Shown in pieces: positions 9,149 to 19,347 of a stretch of DNA of 64,000 nt. Each line of letters opens with the position of its first letter. The first letter of the stretch is position 1. The translations under genes were made by a program, and so were the position numbers. Under the pieces are notes generated by a model. The model did not search any database. It was given only the letters and a program-made list of their open reading frames with translations, and had not been told where the DNA came from. The stretch is from positions 1 to 64,000 of the forward strand of contig PLZD01000040.1 of assembly GCA_003151975.1 (NCBI GenBank). The letters are read 5' to 3'. The stretch is from Elusimicrobiota bacterium. Lineage in GTDB: Bacteria; Elusimicrobiota; Elusimicrobia; UBA1565; UBA9628.

Positions 9149-9177
9149 TTGGTTTTTGGGACTTTTGGGGCTAAACT
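9149..9177 (+). promoter_or_regulatory. Promoter TTGGTT-17-TAAACT, leaderless
   Basis: TTGGTT at 9149-9154 and TAAACT at 9172-9177 are 17 bp apart. The ATG at 9187 begins 9 nt after the -10 box, so the transcript should start at or within a few bases of the start codon. Confidence 0.65.
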
Positions 9178-9186
9178 TACCTTAAT

Positions 9187-12100
9187 ATGACGCGCCGACT
9201 CATCAGCGTCCTCCTGTCGTTTTCCATCTTCCTGACCGCGCCCGGTCTCGGGAGCTGGGCCGCCGCCGCCGACGACCTCGGCGTCACCACCGACGCCAAG
9301 ACTGGGCAACTGCGCATCTCGACGGGCAAGGACGCCAAAATTCCGGTGCAGGCGGACAACAGCCAAATCGAAAAGATCATTCAGAAGCTCAACGATCCGA
9401 ATCTGGCTCAGCGCACCTCTCCTGACCAGATTCAGCAGATGCGCACCTTCCTTCAGAAATATAAGGACAATCTCGAGCAGAATGGCACGGACGAGAGCCG
9501 CGCCGCGCTGAGCAAGCTCAACAAGGATTTGGGCGACGGCGACAAGGATCTCGAGCTGAGTCTCGGCGAGGCGTTCGACGACCTCTCGCCGTTCATGCGC
9601 AAGATCAACGACGAGAGCAACGCCGTCAGCGTCCTCGAGCGCACGAACACGAGCCAGACCGTCCGGGTCTCCAACTGGAAATTGGGCGGCACCGTCTTCA
9701 CGCAGAAGTCCACCCAGCTCAATCCGCTCGTGACCAAGAAGGTCATCTACCGCCCGGATCTCGACGACCTCAATCACCAGATCGTCGACGCCATCGTCAT
9801 GGAGACCAAGAAGGGCTCCGCCACCGAGCAGCGCGTCATCTACAATCGCCGCGTCGAGCTGCTGTTGATGAACCTCAAGAAGCTCTACTACGACCAGCCC
9901 TCGCTCGCGCGCAAGATCACCGAGAACTGCAACGTCCCCGATCCGACGCACCACGAAGGGATCGCCATCAACATTCGGCCCGACGCCCGCGACGAGCAGA
10001 TGGGCAAGGTCGCCTGCGAGCAGATGGTCAAGATCTTCGACGCCAAGCGCCAGCCGCTCGACGACAAGAACCGCTCGGGCTTTCCGACCAAGATCCTCGA
10101 TTATCTCAAGAAGCTCGCCGCGGCCCGCGCGTCCGACACCCTCGACCAGCTCGACTGGCAGGAGCTGCAGAGCGTCCAGCGCCTGTCCATGCAGTTCTAC
10201 AACGACAACCAGCTCGACACCATGCAGAAGATGGTGCTCATCGAGCTCAAGACTTATTTCGCGCAGGTGACCAACGCGCAGGTCAAGGAGAACAAGGAGA
10301 CCCAGTCGCTCGACGCGACGATGAAGGACCTGGGCGAGCTGCAGAAGGTCTTCGACGAGTTCAAGAACGGCAATTTCCAGGGCTACTCGATGCTGATGAC
10401 GACGTTCTTCGCCAAGTCCGACATCGAGGATCCCAAGTACGTCAGCAAGGACATCATGCTGCTGGCTTCCGAGGCCTTCGCCGACGTCGCCAACGCGGTG
10501 ATGGCCCAGAAGCGCATGCTGGCGGGCGGCCTGACCGGCGACGAGATCGACGCGACCATCGAGGAGAGCCAGCAGTGGATGCGGCTGGCGCAGGTCCATC
10601 TCCAGGAATTCGACATGCACACGCTGAGCATCCAGCTCGAGCGCCTGGAGAACGGCCACCTGCGCGACCACCTGGGCCTGCGCGTCAACGACATCGAGTT
10701 CATCAACGACCAGGGCCAGAAGGAGACGCTGACCTCCGTCGAGAACAAGGCGCAGGCGGCGCGGCTCGTCACCATCGCGCAGAAACAATACCTGCCGAAG
10801 CTCGAACAGATCAACGGCGAGATCAAGCTCAACCTCATCAAGCAATCGCTGGCCGGCTTCTATCTGACCTATCTGAACGTCAGCCGGGCCATGCTGTACG
10901 ACGACACCATGCAGGAGCGCGTGTCCTCTCTCGCGGGCAAGATGACGGAGATCAAGGACCTCTATCTCTCGATGGTCTTCGATCACGTGAAGAACCAGCC
11001 GAAGTTCATGGGCAAGTCCGAGACCCAAAAGCTTCAGGGCAATCTGTTCGAGATGTTCATGAAGGACCTCGCGACCGACAACCCCGACCAGGCCAAGAAC
11101 GCCGCCGACATGGAGGTTTTGAGCCGCAAGCTCAAGGACCTCTCGCAGATTCAGAGCGCCGATCGCGTCCGCGACGACATTCAGCCGCTCTACGCCGAGT
11201 TCGCCCGCCTCTCGCAGTTGATCATGAAAGAGGCGACCGCAGGCCAGGCCAATGCGACCAGCGCGATGCCCGTGATGGACGACGTCAAGAAGGAGGCGCA
11301 GAACCTCTCGATCAAGCAGACCAAGCTCTTCTCGGCCGTCGGCGATTTCTCGGCGCAGGCGCGCATCTTCGACATGCTCAACGAGCTGGACCTCTACGTC
11401 TGCAAGTACGCCAGCTCCGACTCCTGCTTCTCGAGCGGGGATACTAAGGTCTCGAAAGCCATCAGCATGAAGTGGTGGGACCAGTTCATGAGCTGGATCA
11501 CCGTCGGCCTGCGCGACAAGGCCATCGACGGCACCATGAAGATCAACCCGTTGACGGAGAAGGCCTTCAAGGCGCTCGGCGAGAACAAGGAAGAGCGCTA
11601 CCGGATCATGAAGCTCCTGGCCGAGGGCAAGTTCCAGGCGGCCATCGACCGCATCGCCGCGCTCGATCCCAACCACAAGCCGGTCGACATCGCGATCAAA
11701 GCCCTCGGCGAGAAGAATGCGGCCGGCGCGCTGGCGCAGCTCGACTCCCTTCAGTGCAACGCCGCCCAGCGCGACGCCATCCGCAAGCTCATCAACGAGG
11801 GGAAATTCGACGAGGCGATCAAGGCCTTGCGCAAGCTCGACTCCGCCCTGCGCGCCTGGGACGAGTACCAGGACGACAAGGCCATCGAAGACCCCTTCGA
11901 GATGATGGATTTCGACAGCTCGCTGACCAAGACCGCCGACAACAAGTCGCAGATCATGGCTCAGGGCGTCATCCAGAACATGTTCGGCCAGCTTCAGCCC
12001 TACATTATGGGCTACACGCTGACGGCCGGCGTCTACGACACCTTGATCGTTTCGGCCCTGACCTTGGGCCTGGGTGCTGTCTCGCGCTACGCGATCGCGG

Positions 12101-15100
12101 GCGCCAAGGGCGTGATTGCCGTCGGCGAGGCGCTTCAGGTCGGCAAGTCCGCCGAGGCCATCGCGCAAATCGAGAAGATGGGCACCCTCCTCCGCGTGCT
12201 GACCAACATCGGAAAATTCGTCGTCAACATCCCGGGCGCCTTCATCGCCTACGCGGGCAAGTGGCTCGAGAGCTCGATGATCTCGATTCGCAACGTGCTG
12301 GGCATCGCCAACATCGGCAAGGACGTGGGTTTCGGCGAAAAGACCATGATCATCTTGCGGCAGGGTGCTGTCAACGCGCTCAAGATGAACATCAAGAACG
12401 ACATCATCATGGCCGGCGCATCGGGCGGCATCCAGGCGATCAGCTACGCGGTCAATCCCGAGAGCTCGCAGTTCGGCAGCGCCTGGCAGGCGGCGAAGGA
12501 AGGCTTGGTCAACGGCTTCGGCTTCGGCGCGAAATCCGGCCTCATCGTTCTCATGAGCCCGGTGCCCGTCTCGGCTTTCGGAGAGGGGACGGCGGGCAAC
12601 GTGGTGCGCGGCATCGCCAACTCCCCGGGTCCCTTGAGCTCGCTGAGCCAGGGCATCGCCAAGGTCGTGGCCACCGACAGCGAGTTCGCGGCGGTGGGCC
12701 CCCTGGGCGTGATCAAGGATATGTCGCTGGCCGCCTCGCCGACGGCCTACGCCGCGATCAAGATGGCGATCTGGGGCGGAGCGATGGTCGACGGGGCGCT
12801 CAAGTACATGGTCGCGTCCGCCGTGGCCCACAATGTCGGCGCCGTCTACGAGTACTACGATTACAAGCTCACGCACCAGGCCGAGGCGGCCAAGGGCACC
12901 GACAGCGAGGGCGCGACCGTCGAGATGCAGGCCATGTCGCAGGGCGAGGCCTTCGGCATGACCATGGCCGAGGTCAGCTGGCTTCTGCTGCCCGTGCACC
13001 AGCAGTCCAACGATAAGTCCGTTAAAGAATCGATCGCCCGCGAGGACGGACTCAACGCCGCGCTCAACCAGGGCCTGGCGCCCGATATCGCCCAGGGCCG
13101 CAACGGCCAGGACATCGTTTTCGACAAGTCTTGGGCGACCGAGACTTGGGGCGAGCGTGCGACCGAGACAACCAAGAAGGCCTGGGCCAAGGTCACTGGC
13201 GTCGATTACGAGCCGCCCAAAGGCCGCCTGACCGTCGACGCCGACATGCGCGAGCGCGCCAACAGGGTCGAGATGAAGGACATGACCGACGCCCAAAAAT
13301 TCGACATCGCCACCACGCCGCGCGAGAACATCGGCAAGTACCGCCTCAAGGCCGAGCTTGGGACCGATTTCGAACAGGCAAACTATTCCAACGAGCCCAT
13401 CAAACCCGAGGCCTCCGCCGGACCCGCGAAATTCAGCAAGCCGGGCCAAGGCGGCGAGGTCGACGTGCGCGATCTCAACTTCCGCATCACCGACGAGTCG
13501 ATCACTACGGCCAAGGACATGCTGACTGAGAAGATCAAGGGCTCCAAGGGCGCGACCACCCGCCTCGAGATCCTCCGCGCCGGCGATTCCTTCACCTTCA
13601 ACAAGGGCCAGACCGACGCAAATGGTGAGAGCCTCGAGGTCAGCCTCACGGGCAAGCGCCTGGATTCGCTGCGCGAGCTCACGGCCAACATCGATCTCAA
13701 GGAGCAAGGCCGCGCCGAGAAGGGCTCGACCTGGCAGAAGATCAAGGATCTCGTCACGGGCCGCCCGATGGAGAACGGTTCCGACGCGGTCGTGCGCAAC
13801 CTCAAGAACGGCGTGGATGTCGATCTCTCCAAGGAGACCAAGGCCGAGTCCGCCGAGATGGACGCGGCGGCCAAGGAAGTCAAGGACGCGGCCCGCCAGC
13901 TCAAGGAGAAGGCCGATAAAATGGTTTCGTCGCCCGAGTCGGTCGAGGGCGCTCAGGCCGACATCAAGGACGCCGCGCAGAAGGCGCTTGACGCGGCCGG
14001 GCGGCTCGAGAAGGCCGCCGACCGCGTCAACGACCCCAAGATCAAGATGGACGCGCAGGACGTGGCCAAGAGCGTGCGTCGCACGGTCGAGTTGGCGGAA
14101 AGCGACAAGTTCACGGCCGACGGCGTCGGCGCGAACGAAAAGGAGATCAAGAAGTCGGCGGGCAAGCTCGCCTCGATCGCCGACGCGCTTTCTTCAGCCG
14201 GCGACGTGTTGGGCAAGTCGGGCTCGCGGCTCGAGGCCTCGGAGCTCGCGACCAAGGCCATCGACTCGGTCAACGCGCAGATGCAGCAGCGCATCGACAC
14301 TAAACTTGCCGAGTCGCAGAAGCTGCGCGCCTCGGGCGACATCGGCGGCGCCGACGCGCTCGAGCGCGAGGCCTTGGCGCTCAAGGCCACCCGCAAGAGC
14401 GTGGAGGCCGACGCCTTTCTCGACTTCGTCAACGAGAAGATGGGCAAGGATTTCACGTCGTACCGCGGCGGCCGACTCAGCGAGGCGCAGGTCGACAGGT
14501 CCATCGACCTCTTCGTCGAGACCTGGGAGAAGGGCGTGTTCGGCGAGCGCTGGGGCAAGGCCGAGGCCGTCCCCGACGGCAATGGCGGCATGGAGCGCAA
14601 GTGGACCATCCCTGCGGAAAAACAGTTCAAGGGGAGGGACGGCGGCGCGATCCCCGAGTTCCGCGGCCCGCAGAAAGAGATGCTCAAGGAAATCTTGAAG
14701 TCGATGGCCGAGGGCAACCAGATGACCATGGGCTTGCTCAAGACCAGCGGAGGCAAGACCTTGCTGAGCTTCGTGCTGCTGAGCTTCATGGACACGATGG
14801 CACGCCAGAAGGGCAAGCAGGGTGCGGTCTACGTCACCGTCAACGGCGACCTCGTCGCCCAGGCCTACGAGGACTACCGCGCTTTCTTCAAAGGCCGCGA
14901 CCCGCGCTTCGAGATCCGCACCGTCTCGGATTTCATGGCCGACCAGGCCATGGCCGACGCCACCGGCGGGATGTCTCCGTTCAAGAACCACGACGTCGTC
15001 TTCGACGAGTATGACTTGCTCGGCACGATCACGGCCCTGTCTTTGGGCAGCGACAACGGCCGGCTCAGCCACCCCGAGCTCGATCCCGTGCAGCGCTCTC

Positions 15101-17424
15101 TGCACCAGGGCGTCTCGGAGCTCAAGGAGTTCTTCGACAAACACCAGGCCGAGATCGGCAGAGACATCGACGGCGAGAAGCTCGTGAAAATGATCAAAGG
15201 CGACTCGCCTTTCGCCAAGGAGTTCCGCGAGCTGACCAGCAAGTACGTCGGCATGACCCGCACGGCCATCGATGGCGTGCGCGGCTCGGAGTTCAAGCAG
15301 GCGATCATGGACCTCAAGGTCCCGGTCTACGACGCCAAGTCCGAGTCCATCGTCTTCCAGCCCTCGGGACTCACCCGCGAGCAGTTCACCAACAAGTACG
15401 GCATGACGCCCGAGCAGATCGTCAAGGACATGCGCCAGGAGCACGACCACGCTTTCGGCGGCGGCTGGCGCAGCTTGTGGGACGTGGGCGTCATCCAGCG
15501 CCAGCAAGGCGGCCTGGACGGCTACGTGACCAAGACCTTCCTCGGCGGCATCCAGGCGCTCTCCAAGCCGGATCTGGCCAAGTTCTACGACGCCGAGCTC
15601 GATCCCACGGGCAAGAAGCTCGTCCAGTACCACAACGACGTCCCGCTCGACAACCTCGACACGCTCTACCGCTCGTTCCTCGAGCTCAAGCACGGCATTC
15701 CGCTGACGCTCGACTTCGACAATCTCACCGTCGTCGACTTCGCGGGCTTGAACCAGGCCGCCAAGGAATCCGGCGCGACCTTGGTCGCGGTCTCGGGAAC
15801 TTTGCCCGAGAAGCTCGAGGTCTTCATGAAGGACCTGGGCTGGAACATCATGGGCGAGAAGGCGCCGGGCAAGGCGCTCGACTACAAGACGCTCGACCCG
15901 ATGCGCAAGGGCGTGCGCGATGCCGTCACTTTGATCAACGAGCAGGAGAAGGGCAAGGCCATGGCGCGCATCGATCAAATGGGGCTTCCTAAAGAAGTCC
16001 GCGACGATATTCATGGCATGCTCGACGCCGGCGACTATGAAGCCGCCGCCGCCAAGCTGACCGCGGCCGCGCCGAGCAACTCGGAGGAGCACGAGGTCGC
16101 GACCAGCATCCGCCAGCTCGTCGACCAGCCGGCTAAGGTGCGCGAGGCCATCGGCCTCATGAAGGCCGGCAAGGCCAAAGAAGCCGATGTCATCCTGCGC
16201 GACATCGGCCTCGACCGCGAGGTTCGCGACCAGATCGGCGGCGATCTCAAGAATGGCAACCTCGCCGACGCCCTCGACGCGCTCTACGCCAAGGCGGGCC
16301 GGGGCGGCAAGAACCTGGGCTTCTTCTTCGCCGAGAGCAAGTCGAAATACGCCAGCTACGAGGCCGAACTCGACGCGCTCAATCCGAAGTTCACGACCGA
16401 CGCCAAGGCCGTCGAGCGCTACGGCGAGCTCGACAAGCAGTCGAAGAGCATCGCCGCCGACATGAAGCGCCTGCGCTCCGACCCCAACGCGACGGCGCAG
16501 ATGGACGCCCTGCGGGATCAATACAAGAAAGTCGAAGGGGAATTGGACCCGATGCGCCTGATCCCGAAGACGCGGCGCGTGGTCGCCGTGACGCCCGATT
16601 CCAACTTCCTCGTCCAGGAATGGCTGATGCCCGAGGCCGTCGAGGCCAAGAACCTCGGCGCGCTCGAGAAGGGCGAGGCCGACGTCGTCATCTTGATCGG
16701 CCAGTCCGGCTTCCGCGGCCTCGATCTGCCTTTCAAGAAGGCTTATCAGGACGGCCACATCGTGATGTTCATCCCCGATCCCGGCTCGCTGTCCACCGTC
16801 AACCGCCGCCAGCTCACGGGCCGCATCGACACCGGCCGCATGCCCAAGGGCGCGACCTCCGAGATCGTCGGACTCGTGCGCGAGCAGACCTTGCTCGAGA
16901 CCGAGGCTTTCAAAAACATTTCAGGCAAGACCTTCGGGGAGCTGGCCCACAACGGCATCGCCGCGCGCGAGGGCGCGCTGAAGACCCTGCTGCGCGACAA
17001 GGTGCCCGCGGGTCAGGTCGTCGACGACGCGGTCATCGCGCAGTATCTCAAGACCGAGCCGCCGGTCGAGGACAAGGAAGCGACCAAGACCTACTCCGAT
17101 GTCCGGTATCTTTATCAGGACGTGCAGAACCTGCGCGAGCTTTCTCGGATCATCAAGCCCGAGGACGTGCAGGCCGCGCTCAAGGACCCTGCAGTCGCCG
17201 CCAAGCTCGCGGCCCGGCCCGACGTGTTCGACTTGCTGATGACCCAGGACGCGATCCAGACGATCATGTCGGACCTGCAGGCCAAGGAAGAGATGAAGTC
17301 GCTCGAGGCCTCGGGCATCTTCAAGGGCGTCCAGCCCGGCGTCCTGCAGCAACTCATGATGAAGCTGCGCGCCATGCGCGGCGTCACGCCCACGCCGATG
17401 CCCGCTCCCGCCGGCGCGAACTAG
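9187..17424 (+). CDS. Giant exported protein with SecA-like motor domain
   Basis: The 2745-residue product starts with a signal peptide (hydrophobic core about 6-20, AAAA near 26-29). Residues 30 to about 900 are mainly charged helix/coiled coil. Hydrophobic segments lie around 940-1080 and 1180-1260. A charged helical linker follows, then from about 1800 a motor related to the SecA DEAD ATPase. Walker A is GLLKTSGGKT (1849-1858); a segment like SecA's VTVN motif follows, then a DEYD Walker B-like motif near 1940-1943. In the second helicase lobe, GQSGFRGLDLP (about 2505) matches the SecA motif V region, and QLTGR near 2542 corresponds to SecA's QLRGR arginine-finger motif. No SecA zinc tail is present. 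SecA is a cytoplasmic preprotein motor; a signal peptide on such a domain is very odd. The exact role is unknown. Confidence 0.8.
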   Translation: MTRRLISVLLSFSIFLTAPGLGSWAAAADDLGVTTDAKTGQLRISTGKDAKIPVQADNSQIEKIIQKLNDPNLAQRTSPDQIQQMRTFLQKYKDNLEQNGTDESRAALSKLNKDLGDGDKDLELSLGEAFDDLSPFMRKINDESNAVSVLERTNTSQTVRVSNWKLGGTVFTQKSTQLNPLVTKKVIYRPDLDDLNHQIVDAIVMETKKGSATEQRVIYNRRVELLLMNLKKLYYDQPSLARKITENCNVPDPTHHEGIAINIRPDARDEQMGKVACEQMVKIFDAKRQPLDDKNRSGFPTKILDYLKKLAAARASDTLDQLDWQELQSVQRLSMQFYNDNQLDTMQKMVLIELKTYFAQVTNAQVKENKETQSLDATMKDLGELQKVFDEFKNGNFQGYSMLMTTFFAKSDIEDPKYVSKDIMLLASEAFADVANAVMAQKRMLAGGLTGDEIDATIEESQQWMRLAQVHLQEFDMHTLSIQLERLENGHLRDHLGLRVNDIEFINDQGQKETLTSVENKAQAARLVTIAQKQYLPKLEQINGEIKLNLIKQSLAGFYLTYLNVSRAMLYDDTMQERVSSLAGKMTEIKDLYLSMVFDHVKNQPKFMGKSETQKLQGNLFEMFMKDLATDNPDQAKNAADMEVLSRKLKDLSQIQSADRVRDDIQPLYAEFARLSQLIMKEATAGQANATSAMPVMDDVKKEAQNLSIKQTKLFSAVGDFSAQARIFDMLNELDLYVCKYASSDSCFSSGDTKVSKAISMKWWDQFMSWITVGLRDKAIDGTMKINPLTEKAFKALGENKEERYRIMKLLAEGKFQAAIDRIAALDPNHKPVDIAIKALGEKNAAGALAQLDSLQCNAAQRDAIRKLINEGKFDEAIKALRKLDSALRAWDEYQDDKAIEDPFEMMDFDSSLTKTADNKSQIMAQGVIQNMFGQLQPYIMGYTLTAGVYDTLIVSALTLGLGAVSRYAIAGAKGVIAVGEALQVGKSAEAIAQIEKMGTLLRVLTNIGKFVVNIPGAFIAYAGKWLESSMISIRNVLGIANIGKDVGFGEKTMIILRQGAVNALKMNIKNDIIMAGASGGIQAISYAVNPESSQFGSAWQAAKEGLVNGFGFGAKSGLIVLMSPVPVSAFGEGTAGNVVRGIANSPGPLSSLSQGIAKVVATDSEFAAVGPLGVIKDMSLAASPTAYAAIKMAIWGGAMVDGALKYMVASAVAHNVGAVYEYYDYKLTHQAEAAKGTDSEGATVEMQAMSQGEAFGMTMAEVSWLLLPVHQQSNDKSVKESIAREDGLNAALNQGLAPDIAQGRNGQDIVFDKSWATETWGERATETTKKAWAKVTGVDYEPPKGRLTVDADMRERANRVEMKDMTDAQKFDIATTPRENIGKYRLKAELGTDFEQANYSNEPIKPEASAGPAKFSKPGQGGEVDVRDLNFRITDESITTAKDMLTEKIKGSKGATTRLEILRAGDSFTFNKGQTDANGESLEVSLTGKRLDSLRELTANIDLKEQGRAEKGSTWQKIKDLVTGRPMENGSDAVVRNLKNGVDVDLSKETKAESAEMDAAAKEVKDAARQLKEKADKMVSSPESVEGAQADIKDAAQKALDAAGRLEKAADRVNDPKIKMDAQDVAKSVRRTVELAESDKFTADGVGANEKEIKKSAGKLASIADALSSAGDVLGKSGSRLEASELATKAIDSVNAQMQQRIDTKLAESQKLRASGDIGGADALEREALALKATRKSVEADAFLDFVNEKMGKDFTSYRGGRLSEAQVDRSIDLFVETWEKGVFGERWGKAEAVPDGNGGMERKWTIPAEKQFKGRDGGAIPEFRGPQKEMLKEILKSMAEGNQMTMGLLKTSGGKTLLSFVLLSFMDTMARQKGKQGAVYVTVNGDLVAQAYEDYRAFFKGRDPRFEIRTVSDFMADQAMADATGGMSPFKNHDVVFDEYDLLGTITALSLGSDNGRLSHPELDPVQRSLHQGVSELKEFFDKHQAEIGRDIDGEKLVKMIKGDSPFAKEFRELTSKYVGMTRTAIDGVRGSEFKQAIMDLKVPVYDAKSESIVFQPSGLTREQFTNKYGMTPEQIVKDMRQEHDHAFGGGWRSLWDVGVIQRQQGGLDGYVTKTFLGGIQALSKPDLAKFYDAELDPTGKKLVQYHNDVPLDNLDTLYRSFLELKHGIPLTLDFDNLTVVDFAGLNQAAKESGATLVAVSGTLPEKLEVFMKDLGWNIMGEKAPGKALDYKTLDPMRKGVRDAVTLINEQEKGKAMARIDQMGLPKEVRDDIHGMLDAGDYEAAAAKLTAAAPSNSEEHEVATSIRQLVDQPAKVREAIGLMKAGKAKEADVILRDIGLDREVRDQIGGDLKNGNLADALDALYAKAGRGGKNLGFFFAESKSKYASYEAELDALNPKFTTDAKAVERYGELDKQSKSIAADMKRLRSDPNATAQMDALRDQYKKVEGELDPMRLIPKTRRVVAVTPDSNFLVQEWLMPEAVEAKNLGALEKGEADVVILIGQSGFRGLDLPFKKAYQDGHIVMFIPDPGSLSTVNRRQLTGRIDTGRMPKGATSEIVGLVREQTLLETEAFKNISGKTFGELAHNGIAAREGALKTLLRDKVPAGQVVDDAVIAQYLKTEPPVEDKEATKTYSDVRYLYQDVQNLRELSRIIKPEDVQAALKDPAVAAKLAARPDVFDLLMTQDAIQTIMSDLQAKEEMKSLEASGIFKGVQPGVLQQLMMKLRAMRGVTPTPMPAPAGAN

Positions 17425-17487
17425 CAGACCAGAGGGCCTATTCGACATTAGGTCTGAAGCACCTGGTGGCGACCATTCCACGGCCGC

Positions 17488-17493
17488 TATACT
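17488..17493 (+). promoter_or_regulatory. -10 box TATACT, leaderless
   Basis: TATACT at 17488-17493 ends 6 nt before the ATG at 17500. No convincing -35 box is seen at 17 bp. Confidence 0.5.
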
Positions 17494-17499
17494 AAGATA

Positions 17500-18231
17500 A
17501 TGGTGAAAAGAACCCTGATCGCTCTGTCTTGTGTCTCGATCGTCGTCGGCGTCATCACCCCTTCCTTCGCTGAGGAACAGAATTCTCCGGTGTCCGCTCA
17601 ACCCGTCTTCACTCGCGCGCCTTGGAATCCGCCGCTCGAGACCGTAGCCGGCAAAGGAGAAAGAGTCTTTGCCGTCCTGCAGACCAATGAAGCCGTGCTT
17701 TACTCGACCAAGCGCGATGGCTTGCCGAATGGCGCAGGTCCGAACAATCAAAGACGCTGGTATTTAGTGACGCACATGTTTTCGAAGGACCCCAAGGCTA
17801 ACGAAAAGCAGTTGCAGCAATCGATCTTCCAAGAACCGCCGCAATACCGCGGGGACTTCCCGTTCCCTTCGGAGCCTGTGCACCTGGGGAACACCGCCGT
17901 GGACACGTCGCAGGCTATCGACGGAAGTGTTGTGCTCATGTTCGTCCCTGATGAGGACGACGGGAAGGTGGTTCAACCTCGCCGTGCGCGCGGCGTATTC
18001 TCCTACATCGGCCGTCGGGTCACGACCGGCAAATGGTTTTGTCTTGCTCCCGCGCTTTGGTGGGGCGACGGCGTCACCGAGGCGATGGTCCAATCCGGCT
18101 GCAATCCGACCAAGGGTTGGGGCTGGGATTTCTCCTTCACTTGCGATGGCGCGGCGGCGGCGGAACCCGATTGCGTCGGCTACAACCAGAAAAAGAAGCA
18201 AGGCCAGAAGCTTCCTGCCCCGCAACCTTAA
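17500..18231 (+). CDS. Small secreted protein of unknown function
   Basis: The 243-residue product has a typical signal peptide (MVKR, hydrophobic core to about 22, cleavage after SFA near 25). The mature part is a mixed alpha/beta sequence with three Cys in the C-terminal third, several Trp and a basic, Pro-containing tail. No recognised domain. The ATG at 17500 is 6 nt after a TATACT box, which fits the leaderless pattern of this region. It is the last gene of the co-directional block of exported proteins and may belong to it functionally (inference from position only). Confidence 0.75.
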   Translation: MVKRTLIALSCVSIVVGVITPSFAEEQNSPVSAQPVFTRAPWNPPLETVAGKGERVFAVLQTNEAVLYSTKRDGLPNGAGPNNQRRWYLVTHMFSKDPKANEKQLQQSIFQEPPQYRGDFPFPSEPVHLGNTAVDTSQAIDGSVVLMFVPDEDDGKVVQPRRARGVFSYIGRRVTTGKWFCLAPALWWGDGVTEAMVQSGCNPTKGWGWDFSFTCDGAAAAEPDCVGYNQKKKQGQKLPAPQP

Positions 18232-18275
18232 CTCCTTCCTCGATGAGCATGGCCGCTAGGCCGCGCCGCGTTTTT

Positions 18276-18284
18276 TGATAGAAT
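18276..18284 (+). promoter_or_regulatory. Extended -10 promoter TGATAGAAT, leaderless
   Basis: A TG one base upstream of TAGAAT (18279-18284) gives an extended -10. The GTG start at 18292 is 7 nt downstream, which supports GTG 18292 over the ATG at 18301. Confidence 0.55.
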
Positions 18285-18291
18285 CAACGCC

Positions 18292-19317
18292 GTGGAAGAG
18301 ATGCTCGAAGTCCGCAACAAGCTGATCTTCATTTTCTGCCTGCTCGTCGCCTCCATCATGGGCGGCACCGCCGGCTACCGGCTCGTCGAGGGTTGGGGCT
18401 TCATGGACTCCCTCTACATGACGGTGATCACGCTCTCGTCGGTCGGCTACGGCGAGGTCCACCCGCTCGACGCGCACGGCCGCGTCTTCACCATCATCCT
18501 CATCCTCGGCGGCATCGGCGTCATGACCTACGCCTTCACGACGATCACCGCGATCATCGTGGAGGGGGATATTTCCGTCGCGTTCAAAAGGAGGCGCATG
18601 CAGAAGCAGATCGACAAGCTCGCAGACCACTACATCATTTGCGGAGCGGGCCACGCGGGCGGCGTGATCGCCGGCGAGCTCAGGAAGACGGGCCGCACGA
18701 TCGTCGTCATCGAGCAGGACAAGGACACGATCGCGAAGTTCCACGAGCGCATGGGCGACGACATTCTGATCATCGAAGGCGACGCCACCGAGGACGAGAC
18801 GCTGGTGAAGGCCGGCATCGCGCGCGCCAAGGGCGTCTTCGCCGTGCTCGCGACGGACCAGGACAATGCGTTTGTCGCTTTGTCCGCCAAGGGCGCCAAC
18901 TCCAAGGCACGCGTCGTCTGCTGTCAAAAGGAACTCGGAGTGCGTGAGAAGCTTTTCCGCAGCGGCGCCGACAACGTGGTCAACCCGGAGTTCATCGGCG
19001 GCTTGCGCATGGCCTCGGAAATGATCCGCCCCGCGGCCGTGGGCTTTCTCGACTCGATGATCAAGGACAAGGACAGCGTGACGCGTTTCGAGGAGATCTC
19101 GGTGCCCGAGGGCTCGCCGTTTATCGGCAAGCAGATCGGCTCGATCAAGGGTTCGGAGGGCAACGCCCCTCTGATCGTCGCGGTCCTCGATCCGGGCTCC
19201 TCGAAATACGACATCAATCCCGAGCCGGACCGGCTGATCTGCGCCGGCGAGAGGCTCGTGCTGATCGGAGAGCTCTCCCAACTCGGCGATCTCAAGAAGC
19301 GCATCGGCGCGGCCTGA
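18292..19317 (+). CDS. Potassium channel with RCK (TrkA-N/TrkA-C) domains
   Basis: A 341-residue inner-membrane K+ channel subunit. Two transmembrane helices (about 9-29 and 62-85) flank a pore loop with the selectivity filter VGYG at residues 51-54. A Rossmann-type TrkA-N/RCK domain follows (from about residue 105, starting HYIICGAGHAGG, the dinucleotide-binding Gly motif), then a TrkA-C domain (about 250-341). In this family a tetramer of channels is gated by nucleotide or ion binding to the RCK ring. The GTG start is chosen from the position of the extended -10 box. It is a standalone gene between the exported-protein block and a RAYT gene, with no accessory Trk subunits nearby. Confidence 0.93.
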   Translation: MEEMLEVRNKLIFIFCLLVASIMGGTAGYRLVEGWGFMDSLYMTVITLSSVGYGEVHPLDAHGRVFTIILILGGIGVMTYAFTTITAIIVEGDISVAFKRRRMQKQIDKLADHYIICGAGHAGGVIAGELRKTGRTIVVIEQDKDTIAKFHERMGDDILIIEGDATEDETLVKAGIARAKGVFAVLATDQDNAFVALSAKGANSKARVVCCQKELGVREKLFRSGADNVVNPEFIGGLRMASEMIRPAAVGFLDSMIKDKDSVTRFEEISVPEGSPFIGKQIGSIKGSEGNAPLIVAVLDPGSSKYDINPEPDRLICAGERLVLIGELSQLGDLKKRIGAA

Positions 19318-19322
19318 ACGAT

Positions 19323-19336
19323 TTAATGTCCGGCAC
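19323..19336 (+). repeat. REP-like motif, upstream copy
   Basis: TTAATGTCCGGCAC lies 6 nt after the K+ channel stop, and the bases CCGGC-ACC-GCCGG form a 5-bp hairpin directly at its 3' end. A nearly identical motif in the same orientation follows the RAYT gene at 20364. Confidence 0.7.
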
Positions 19337-19347
19337 CGCCGGTTTCG

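Noticed and set aside
9142-13707. A 1521-codon open frame on the minus strand
   Set aside because: It is antisense to the SecA-like giant. High GC and regular codon use in the real gene keep the opposite frame open; its protein is composed of low-complexity Leu/Val/Arg/Asp/Gly sequence and shows no motif or signal.
18241-18276. Terminator before the K+ channel gene (GC stretch then six Ts)
   Set aside because: Only a 4-bp stem could be formed near the T-run, and the Ts belong to the spacer of the extended -10 promoter.
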